From the NCBI GenBank assembly GCA_902803635.1, contig CADCQU010000291.1, positions 1-8,256 of the forward strand: a DNA stretch of 8,256 bases. The letters are read 5' to 3'. The DNA is from an uncultured Lachnospiraceae bacterium. GTDB taxonomy: Bacteria > Bacillota > Clostridia > Lachnospirales > Lachnospiraceae. A program made the position numbers and the translations under genes. Below the pieces are notes generated by a model. That model worked only from the letters and a program-made list of their open reading frames with translations, ran no database searches and was not told the DNA's origin. Below are positions 1-5,393 of the stretch, piece by piece. Every line of letters begins with the position of its first letter. Position 1 is the first letter of the stretch.

Positions 1-244
1 AGATATTCAATCAAGGTTTGGATGAGCTGACTAAAAAAGTTCGCTCTGTCCGTTTCCTTTAATTTACTGTTTGGTTCGTCTCGTTTTCACGACGACTCCG
101 GAAGTTTCGGATCAGGCCGAAGGCATTTGCCTCGTCCCCGACCGAACTTCCTGAAAGGAAATTTTCAAGGTCGTATGTGTATCACTGTTCAGTTATCAAG
201 GTGCCGGGCGGCTTCGAAGCGATTTGCTTTCGTTCGCCGCAACA
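1..244 (-). other. Probable rRNA operon leader (16S gene beyond left edge)
   Basis: No reading frame here looks real. Read on the minus strand, the stretch lies just downstream of a strong promoter and holds CCTTGATAACTGAACAGTG (complement of 183-201) and CCTTGAAAAT (complement of 161-170). These resemble the boxA-like antitermination elements (CTTTGAAAACTGAA type) found before 16S and 23S genes in Firmicutes. A long nested hairpin follows, as is usual in 16S leaders. The 16S 5' end itself (AGAGTTTGATC and similar) is not in the window, so the rRNA identity is inferred from promoter strength, the boxes and the absence of coding. A structured leader of another stable RNA or tRNA operon is the main alternative. 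Confidence 0.5.
100..151 (-). repeat. Nested inverted repeat in the rRNA-like leader
   Basis: Arms GGAAGTTTCGG (100-110) and CCGAACTTCC (142-151) pair with one bulged base. Inside them AGGC (121-124) and GCCT (129-132) enclose the loop ATTT, so one copy of the CATTTGCC motif forms the tip of the inner hairpin. The fold would form in RNA of either strand. It may be an RNase III type processing or antitermination structure in the leader transcript; that role is inference. Confidence 0.5.
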
Positions 245-250
245 GTCGAT

Positions 251-279
251 AGGTTATCACGTCGTTCTGCATTTGTCAA
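251..279 (-). promoter_or_regulatory. Strong sigma-A promoter before the rRNA-like leader
   Basis: On the minus strand there is a perfect -35 TTGACA (complement of 274-279), a 17-base spacer, and -10 TAACCT (complement of 251-256) preceded by TGA, i.e. an extended -10 TGn element. Upstream (about 281-305) lie A-tracts resembling an UP element. A perfect -35, A-tracts and a non-coding downstream region fit a stable RNA promoter. The -10 matches consensus at only 3 of 6 positions, which the TGn element could offset. Transcription would start near 244 and run leftwards. Confidence 0.6.
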
Positions 280-351
280 GAACTTTTTTCAACTTTTTTA
301 AAAAGTTTTTGTGATTTCCTATTTGCAACCGCCGTCTTTTGCGGTGCGGGG

Positions 352-383
352 ATTATACTATCACGCCTTCGGGCAGAATGCAA
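352..383 (-). promoter_or_regulatory. Possible second, upstream promoter (P1)
   Basis: The minus strand shows a perfect TATAAT (complement of 352-357) within TGATAGTATAAT, and a TTGCAT (complement of 378-383) 20 bases upstream. That spacing is long; using GATAGT as the -10 gives 15 bases instead. The A-rich tract between here and the radA stop (about 385-403) could act as an UP element. Tandem promoters are common before rRNA operons, which supports the reading, but the unusual spacing keeps confidence low. Confidence 0.4.
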
Positions 384-403
384 GCACTTTTTTTATTTTT
401 TTC

Positions 404-1780
404 TTAATTTTTCTTCGTCACGGCGGCGATGGCTTCTTTCACTGTGGAAACAGGGACGATTTCGATGCCGGAAGGGGTTTTGAGATTCCGGCTGCCGGCC
501 ATGGGCAGGATTACGCGGTGGAAGCCGAGGCGAGAGGCCTCCTGGAGGCGGAGCTCAGTTTGGCTGACGGAACGGACCTCGCCGGAGAGGCCCGCCTCTC
601 CGAAGGCGACCACGTCCTCCGGAATCACGAAATCACGGTGTCCAGAGGCAATCGCAAGCAGAATCCCGAGGTCGGCGGCCGGTTCATTTACGCGGATCCC
701 GCCTGCAATGTTAATGTAGGCGTCGCTGGAAGAAAGGTCCATCCCGCAGCGCTTCTCCAAAACCGCCATGAGGAGGTTCACGCGGTTCACGTCACAGCCC
801 GCCGCCGTACGCCGCGGCAATCCAAAGCTGCTCCGGCACACAAGGGCCTGGATTTCCAGAAGGAGCGGCCTGCTGCCCTCCAGCGAGCACGTCACCACCG
901 AGCCCGAGGCATTTGCCGGTCGGCCTTCGAGCATATACTCGGAAGGGTTCATGACCTCCACAAGGCCCTCGGAGCGCATTTCAAAGACGCCGATCTCGTC
1001 TGTAGATCCGAAACGGTTCTTGACCGCGCGGAGGATCCGGTAGGAGGCGTGGCGGTCACCCTCGAAATAGAGCACGGTATCCACCATGTGCTCCAGAACG
1101 CGAGGGCCGGCCACCGCCCCCTCCTTCGTCACATGACCGACGATAAAAATGGAAATGCCAAGGCCCTTCGCAAGGCCAAGGAGGACATTTGTCGATTCAC
1201 GTACCTGGGAGACCGAGCCGGGCGCGGAGGAGACCTCCTCGCTCATCATGGTCTGGATGGAGTCGATGACGCAGATTTCGGGCTTCTCCTCCTCGATTGC
1301 AAGGCGAATGTCCGAGAGGTTCGTCTCACAGAGGAGCAGAAGGTTTTCGGGCTCCGCGCCGAGCCGCCGCCCGCGCATGCGGATCTGGGACGCGCTCTCC
1401 TCGCCGGAGACGTAGAGGACTTTGCGGCCGGCGTTCGAGAGGTTGCGGCAGACCTGCAGAAGGATCGTGGACTTGCCGATGCCGGGATCGCCGCCGATGA
1501 GGACGAGTGAGCCCTTCACGATGCCCCCGCCGAGCACGCGGTCAAATTCCGTGAGTCCGGTTTTCTCGCGTTTGCTCTCCTCCAGGGAGATTTCCGTCAT
1601 GCGGACAGGTTTTGGGCGAGCGCCCGGGCGACGAACGGAGGCATTTTCCGAAGCCTTCTCCGTCGGTTCCTCCACGAGGCTGTTCCACGCGCCGCAGGCC
1701 GGGCAGCGGCCCAGCCATTTTGCACTCTCGTTTCCGCACTCGCGGCAGAAATATGCCGTTTTCTTTTTCGCCTGTGCCAT
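404..1780 (-). CDS. radA: DNA repair protein RadA (Sms)
   Basis: RadA is a RecA-related ATPase that promotes branch migration of recombination intermediates and takes part in DNA repair in the cytoplasm. At 458 residues it has the family's usual length. In order: a four-cysteine zinc finger (C12, C15, C26, C29); the RecA-like core with Walker A GDPGIGKST (97-105) and Walker B VIDSIQ (171-176); the RadA-specific KNRFG motif (254-258); and a C-terminal Lon-protease-like domain (about 280-458) that acts as a scaffold in this family. The start follows a strong GGGGGAGG ribosome binding site (about 1786-1795). The stop (404-406) runs straight into the A-tracts of the rRNA-like promoter region, with no convincing terminator between. 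clpC-radA proximity is classic in Firmicutes; here a 139-residue gene lies between them. Confidence 0.97.
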   Translation of the reverse strand: MAQAKKKTAYFCRECGNESAKWLGRCPACGAWNSLVEEPTEKASENASVRRPGARPKPVRMTEISLEESKREKTGLTEFDRVLGGGIVKGSLVLIGGDPGIGKSTILLQVCRNLSNAGRKVLYVSGEESASQIRMRGRRLGAEPENLLLLCETNLSDIRLAIEEEKPEICVIDSIQTMMSEEVSSAPGSVSQVRESTNVLLGLAKGLGISIFIVGHVTKEGAVAGPRVLEHMVDTVLYFEGDRHASYRILRAVKNRFGSTDEIGVFEMRSEGLVEVMNPSEYMLEGRPANASGSVVTCSLEGSRPLLLEIQALVCRSSFGLPRRTAAGCDVNRVNLLMAVLEKRCGMDLSSSDAYINIAGGIRVNEPAADLGILLAIASGHRDFVIPEDVVAFGEAGLSGEVRSVSQTELRLQEASRLGFHRVILPMAGSRNLKTPSGIEIVPVSTVKEAIAAVTKKN

Positions 1781-1805
1781 TTTTCCTCCCCCCTATAAAA
1801 CCTAC

Positions 1806-1839
1806 GAAAATGGTGCGCCTCGTAAAGCGCACCATTTTC
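1806..1839. terminator. Perfect 13-bp hairpin between the 139-aa gene and radA
   Basis: GAAAATGGTGCGC (1806-1818) and GCGCACCATTTTC (1827-1839) are perfect inverted arms around an 8-base loop. A GC-rich core flanked by A on one side and T on the other is typical of a bidirectional intrinsic terminator. The T-run is only four long before a C on the minus strand, so termination may be partial and could set radA expression relative to the upstream genes. It lies 26 bases before the radA start. A regulatory or protein-binding palindrome is an alternative. Confidence 0.5.
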
Positions 1840-1855
1840 TATCTTTCTTCTCTTC

Positions 1856-1917
1856 AAAGCTTCCTACAGCCAGGTACGGAAAAACCGCACCTTTTTTATT
1901 TTCTGCTCGGAAGCTTT
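1856..1917. repeat. Composite inverted repeat directly after the 139-aa gene
   Basis: Outer arms AAAGCTTCC (1856-1864) and GGAAGCTTT (1909-1917) are perfect and abut the stop codon at 1918-1920. Inside lies a second hairpin, GGTACGG (1873-1879) with CCGCACC (1885-1891), complete on the minus strand if one G-U pair is allowed. On the plus strand this inner stem is followed by TTTTTTATTTT (1892-1902), which looks like a leftover plus-strand terminator although no plus-strand gene ends here. The inner core GGTGCG/CGCACC is shared with the hairpin at 1806-1839. Confidence 0.5.
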
Positions 1918-2337
1918 TTACGCTTCCACCCTCCGCACCTGGACGAGGGCGAGCTTGCCTTCGCCGAGTTCTACGCCGAAGGTGAGCTTGCCGCCAAGGC
2001 CGGTCCGCTGGATTCCGTGCATACGGCCGTCGACGAGGACGGTGTAGGCCGCGTCTTCCTCGCCCTCAATGGTAATCTGGGCGTCCTCCGGCCCTTCCAC
2101 ATAGAATTCCAGCCCTTCCTCGGTGTAGCCGAAGTCGTGGACTGCGGTCCCCGGGACGGACTCATATACAAATAGTTCGTTTCTCTCCAGTCTTGTGATT
2201 CCCGAGAATGTCTTCACCTTATAAATGTCGCCGTCGTGCTCGTAGCCGTCACGCTTCGTCTTCTTGCCCAGCTCATAATCCCCAAAGCTCAGGCCGCCAT
2301 CTTCCTCCGTGAAGATCAACTCCTTGATCGCTGCCAT
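1918..2337 (-). CDS. Small conserved protein, often labelled 'endosialidase'
   Basis: This 139-residue protein has no signal peptide, membrane segment or cysteine. It is acidic and rich in alternating hydrophobic and charged stretches, suggesting a beta-strand fold. From memory it resembles short Lachnospiraceae proteins labelled 'endosialidase': a start like KELIFTEEDGGLSFGDYEL, then YKVKTF, LERN, FVYESVPGTAV and a C-terminal LGGKL..VELGEG. It is far too short to be a phage-type endosialidase, so I give no enzyme function. The start follows AAGGAGG with a 5-base gap to ATG. It begins 72 bases after clpC and is followed by inverted repeats before radA, so it is probably co-transcribed with clpC. 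Any link to Clp proteolysis is only positional. Confidence 0.85.
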   Translation of the reverse strand: MAAIKELIFTEEDGGLSFGDYELGKKTKRDGYEHDGDIYKVKTFSGITRLERNELFVYESVPGTAVHDFGYTEEGLEFYVEGPEDAQITIEGEEDAAYTVLVDGRMHGIQRTGLGGKLTFGVELGEGKLALVQVRRVEA

Positions 2338-2409
2338 GGTATCCTCCTTATTAATTATTTATATTTCTACAACAGCTCTCCGCCATTTGTCACATTGTCT
2401 CTTCTATTT

Positions 2410-4920
2410 CTACGCCGGTCCAATGGCAGGGACACCGTCCGCCTCTGTGACGGTAGGGCCATTTGCCGTGTCCTCATTTTTCTCCACCGGCCGGATGACA
2501 AGGGCACCTTCCGCCTCTGTCACGGCGAGACCATTTGCCGTGTCCACCTCGCCGGCAAGGAGAAGGTCCGAGAGCGGGTTCTCCACCTCGTCCTGCAAAA
2601 TACGCCGAAGCGGCCTCGCCCCATATTTCGGCGAGTAGCCCTTCTTTGCGATATATTTCCGAGCCTCGTCCGAGATGGAGAGGGAAAGCCCAAGGCCCTT
2701 CCTCGCCCGCTCCTCCAGCTCCCTCGCAAGGAGGCCCGCTATCTTCTCGACCTCCTCCTCGGTGAGCTGGCGGAAGACCAGGATCTCGTCGATGCGGTTT
2801 AGAAACTCGGGACGGAAGATCCGCCGCACTTCGGCGAGGACCCCCTCCTTCATCGTCTCGTATTCCTTCTGCCCGTTGCCGCGCGCGCCGAAGCCGAGCA
2901 GCTTGGGTTCCACAATGTTCTGCGCACCTGCATTGCTTGTCATAATGATACAGGTATTCTTAAAATCCACGCGCCGGCCCTGCGAGTCGGTAATCCGCCC
3001 CTCGTCGAGGACCTGCAGCAAAATATTGAACACGTCCGGGTGTGCCTTCTCGATCTCGTCAAATAGAAGCACGCTGTAGGGGTGCCGGCGGACCTTCTCG
3101 GAGAGCTGTCCGCTCTCGTCGTGGCCGATGTATCCGGGAGGTGCCCCGATGAGCTTCGAGACGCTGTGCTTCTCCATGTACTCCGACATGTCGATGCGCA
3201 CCATGCTCTCCTCGGAGCCGAACACCGTGGCGGCCACCGCCCGCGCAAGCTCCGTCTTCCCGACACCCGTCGGGCCGAGGAAGAGGAAGGAACCGATAGG
3301 GCGGGCCGGATTCTTGAGGCCCACGCGGCCGCGCTTGATGGCATTTGCCACAGCCCGCACCGCCTCGTCCTGGCCGATGACCCGCTTATGCAGGTCCTCC
3401 TCCAACCTTGCCAGCCGCCGCGCCTCCTTCTCGGCCAGCCGCGCGGCCGGCACACCGGTCCACTCGGCCACGACGACGGCAATCTCCTGCTCGCCCACCA
3501 CGGGACGGCCCTCCTTGCGAAGCGGCATTTCCCGCTGCCGAGCCGTTCCCTCCAAGGTTCGACGTTCCCTTGAAAGCTCAGCCGCCCGCGCAAGGTCGCC
3601 GGACAGCACCGCCTTCTCCCGTTCCTCCGTCAAATGCCGGAGCGTTTCGGCGGCCGCTTTCGCGTCCGCATCGTTATCAAATGTAAAGCTGCCGAGATGT
3701 GCCTTCGCGCCGGCCTCGTCCAGAAGGTCGATGGCCTTGTCGGGGAGGTTTCGGTCGCTGATGTACCTCTGCGAAAGCGAGATGGCGGCCGAGAGAGCCT
3801 CGTTGGTGTAGGTTACCTCGTGGAAGGAGGAGAAGCTCTCGCGAAGCCCCTCCAGAATCCGCAGGGTCTCCTCGAAGGAAGGCTCCTCCACGGTTACCGG
3901 CTGGAAGCGGCGCTCCAGGGCCGGATCCTTCTCGATGTGCTTCCGGTATTCGTCGAGCGTGGTGGCCCCGATGACACGGATCTCGCCGCGCGAAAGGGCC
4001 GGCTTTAAGATATTTGCCGCATCGAGGGCGCCCTCGGCCCCGCCGGCCCCGATGATGGTATGGAGCTCATCCAAAAAAAGGAGAAGGTCCGGATCGGCAG
4101 AGGCCTCATCTACTAAGCGGCGGATGCGTTCCTCGAACTCGCCTCGGTATTTCGTGCCCGCGACCATGCCGGCAATGTCGAGTGAGACGATTCTTTTCGA
4201 ACGCATTTCCTCGGGAACCTGCCCCGCACTGATGCGCTGCGCAAGCCCCTCCACGACGGCGGTCTTGCCGACGCCCGCCTCGCCCACCAGGACCGGGTTA
4301 TTCTTCGTACGACGGCAGAGAATCTGCATAATCCGCTGGGTTTCAACTTCCCGCCCGATGACCGGGTCGAGCCGCCCCTCCGCCGCGCGCTGGGTGATGT
4401 CCGTCCCAAACTCCGCGATGGCGGAATACGAGTTCTGGCCCGGCTGGCCGTCACGACCCATCTGGCTGCGGAGCCAGTCCTCCTGCCCCATCGCGCTAAG
4501 AAGGTCGGCGGTCATCTTGCGAAGGTCCACCTGCATGGTATGGAGAAGGCGGGCCGCCACGCACTTGCGGTCGTCCAGAAGTGCCAGCAGCAAATGCTCG
4601 GTACCGGCTTTTTCAGCCCCAAATTTCGCCGCGAAGCCCTGTGCCTCATCAAGGACGAGCCTGGCTCTGGGCGAGAAGGGAGGATTTTCCACCACTTCCT
4701 CGTCGCGGTTGTCCGTGAGGACGAGCTCAATCATGAGCTTTCGCAAAGCCTCGGAGTGAACGCCGGCATCGGAAAGAAGGACCGACGCGGCCGACCCCTG
4801 AGCGTCCACCAGGGCAAGGAGCAAGAACTCCGTGCCGACGTGAAACTGCCAGGCCGCAACCGCCTCGGCCCTGGCATTTTCCAGAACCCTCTCCGCCTCT
4901 TTCGTAAAACCTCGATTCAT
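2410..4920 (-). CDS. clpC: ATP-dependent Clp protease ATP-binding subunit ClpC
   Basis: ClpC is a HSP100 (AAA+) unfoldase that feeds proteins into the ClpP peptidase in the cytoplasm. The 836 residues show a double Clp N-domain (1-145), AAA-1 with Walker A GEAGVGKT (213-220) and Walker B LLLFLDE (279-285), a short middle domain (about 410-470) with a UVR-like segment, AAA-2 with Walker A GPTGVGKT (549-556) and Walker B LLFDE (618-622), and the D2 small domain (about 710-792). LLGFG (674-678) fits the ClpP-docking loop, placing it with ClpA/C/X rather than ClpB. The start fits the family's N-terminal FT..A..VL pattern; AGGTGA lies 7 bases upstream. Two features are odd: the tail 793-836 is a tandem 24-residue repeat outside the family fold, and there is no adjacent ctsR, mcsA or mcsB. 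I saw no CtsR operator (GGTCAAA repeat) upstream. Confidence 0.96.
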   Translation of the reverse strand: MNRGFTKEAERVLENARAEAVAAWQFHVGTEFLLLALVDAQGSAASVLLSDAGVHSEALRKLMIELVLTDNRDEEVVENPPFSPRARLVLDEAQGFAAKFGAEKAGTEHLLLALLDDRKCVAARLLHTMQVDLRKMTADLLSAMGQEDWLRSQMGRDGQPGQNSYSAIAEFGTDITQRAAEGRLDPVIGREVETQRIMQILCRRTKNNPVLVGEAGVGKTAVVEGLAQRISAGQVPEEMRSKRIVSLDIAGMVAGTKYRGEFEERIRRLVDEASADPDLLLFLDELHTIIGAGGAEGALDAANILKPALSRGEIRVIGATTLDEYRKHIEKDPALERRFQPVTVEEPSFEETLRILEGLRESFSSFHEVTYTNEALSAAISLSQRYISDRNLPDKAIDLLDEAGAKAHLGSFTFDNDADAKAAAETLRHLTEEREKAVLSGDLARAAELSRERRTLEGTARQREMPLRKEGRPVVGEQEIAVVVAEWTGVPAARLAEKEARRLARLEEDLHKRVIGQDEAVRAVANAIKRGRVGLKNPARPIGSFLFLGPTGVGKTELARAVAATVFGSEESMVRIDMSEYMEKHSVSKLIGAPPGYIGHDESGQLSEKVRRHPYSVLLFDEIEKAHPDVFNILLQVLDEGRITDSQGRRVDFKNTCIIMTSNAGAQNIVEPKLLGFGARGNGQKEYETMKEGVLAEVRRIFRPEFLNRIDEILVFRQLTEEEVEKIAGLLARELEERARKGLGLSLSISDEARKYIAKKGYSPKYGARPLRRILQDEVENPLSDLLLAGEVDTANGLAVTEAEGALVIRPVEKNEDTANGPTVTEADGVPAIGPA
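2415..2545 (-). repeat. Tandem 72-base repeat encoding the ClpC tail
   Basis: Two 59-base units (2415-2473 and 2487-2545) match at 47 of 59 positions with a period of 72 bases, exactly 24 codons. They encode DTANGLAVTEAEGALVIRP and DTANGPTVTEADGVPAIGP. Each contains one CATTTGCC (2460, 2532). A degenerate third start may lie beyond the stop codon: the region around CATTTGTC at 2384 is 76 bases further on and keeps TAGAAATA and GACAAATGG-like pieces. In that reading the clpC stop TAG corresponds to a GAG codon in the other unit. Confidence 0.85.
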
Positions 4921-4992
4921 AGTCAGTCACCTGAATAATAACTACTTAATCGGATAGAGCGAGGCGAACGCCAAACCTCTACCCTCCTCGCA

Positions 4993-5023
4993 AGCAGCGT
5001 ATTGCCGAAGGCAGCACGCTGCT
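4993..5023. repeat. Long hairpin with UUCG-type tetraloop before clpC
   Basis: Arms AGCAGCGTATTGCC (4993-5006) and GGCAGCACGCTGCT (5010-5023) pair at 12 of 14 positions, the other two being a wobble-type T-G and an A-C contact. In minus-strand RNA the tip reads C-UUCG-G, a very stable tetraloop. There is no T-run after it, so it is more likely an mRNA stability or regulatory element than a terminator. Confidence 0.55.
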
Positions 5024-5041
5024 CTGTGCATAAGACGAACA

Positions 5042-5061
5042 TGCCGGGGCAAGCCCCGGCA
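5042..5061. terminator. GC-rich hairpin after the rubredoxin gene
   Basis: TGCCGGGG, a CAAG loop, and CCCCGGCA form a perfect 8-bp stem 33 bases downstream of the rubredoxin stop. On the minus strand it is followed only by a moderately T-rich TGTTCGTCTT, so it would be a weak or partial terminator. It may instead protect the rubredoxin mRNA end or attenuate transcription into clpC. Confidence 0.4.
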
Positions 5062-5094
5062 CAGACAAAAACCATTTGCTACCGCAAAGAAGAT

Positions 5095-5256
5095 TTATTC
5101 CACAGGGGAGAAATCATCCTTGCCAACGCCGCAGAGCGGGCAAACCCAATCTTCCGGCAAATCCTCGAACGCCGTGCCCGGCTCGATGCCGTTGTCGGGA
5201 TCGCCGACCTCGGGGTCGTACTCGTAACCGCAAATATCACATACATACTTTTCCAT
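5095..5256 (-). CDS. Rubredoxin
   Basis: Rubredoxin is a small cytoplasmic electron carrier with one iron held by four cysteines; in anaerobes it passes electrons to oxygen- and peroxide-reducing enzymes such as rubrerythrin. The 53-residue protein begins [19 protein letters not shown] and has both CxxCG knuckles, C6-DI-C9-G and C39-PL-C42-G. It also has the family's YDP..GDP, GI.PGT.FEDLP and W37-V-C-P-L-C-G-V-G-K patterns, and its length is typical. The start follows AAAGGAGG with a 5-base gap. It has its own promoter about 70 bases upstream and is followed by a hairpin and then clpC. Sitting before a stress unfoldase suits a role in oxidative stress, but that link is inference. Confidence 0.97.
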   Translation of the reverse strand: MEKYVCDICGYEYDPEVGDPDNGIEPGTAFEDLPEDWVCPLCGVGKDDFSPVE

Positions 5257-5324
5257 AGAATCCTCCTTTGGTCGTCATCAGGGTACCGCACTCGCGTCCC
5301 CCGGCACGATTTTTTATTGGTTCT

Positions 5325-5353
5325 ATTATACTATAAAGGTACCGTGATGAAAA
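5325..5353 (-). promoter_or_regulatory. Promoter for rubredoxin, perhaps also clpC
   Basis: On the minus strand there is a perfect -10 TATAAT (complement of 5325-5330), a 17-base spacer, and a -35 TTTTCA (complement of 5348-5353) that matches TTGACA at four of six positions. The area is AT-rich in an otherwise GC-rich window. Transcription would start near 5318, leaving a leader of about 60 bases before the rubredoxin ATG. Confidence 0.6.
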
Positions 5354-5393
5354 GCATTCTTTGCAGGATGTGGGTGAATTTTTTCTGAACAAA

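Larger units (their letters stand above)
4921..5094 (-). promoter_or_regulatory. Hairpin-rich leader between rubredoxin and clpC
   Basis: This 174-base spacer has no plausible gene. It carries the hairpin at 5042-5061, a long one at 4993-5023, and a small GGCGAACGCC palindrome (4963-4972). A TATTAT near 4934-4940 could be a -10 but lies too close to the clpC start to leave room for the binding site, and no fitting -35 was found. clpC may therefore be read from the rubredoxin promoter, with these structures tuning read-through. Confidence 0.4.

Noticed and set aside
1..45. 5' end of a 16S rRNA gene within the window
   Set aside because: The conserved 16S start (AGAGTTTGATC..TGGCTCAG) is not present on either strand; only leader-like sequence is seen.
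385..415. Plus-strand intrinsic terminator at the T-rich run after GCCTTCGGGC
   Set aside because: The stem is only 3-4 bp and is separated from the T-run, and there is no plus-strand gene to terminate. The tract is better explained as A-tracts of minus-strand promoters.
311..1510. Long plus-strand open frame of 399 residues opposite radA
   Set aside because: It is antisense to a clear RadA, has no ribosome binding site or known motif, and a GC-rich minus-strand gene easily leaves such open antisense frames. The other plus-strand frames opposite clpC, the peptidase and purD were rejected for the same reason.
4921..5094. CtsR operator upstream of clpC
   Set aside because: No direct repeat of GGTCAAA type could be found on either strand.
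5002..5388. Plus-strand open frame of 128 residues, and a minus-strand one of 70 residues, over the rubredoxin region
   Set aside because: Both are out of frame with the 53-residue rubredoxin, which has both iron-binding CxxC pairs and a good binding site.
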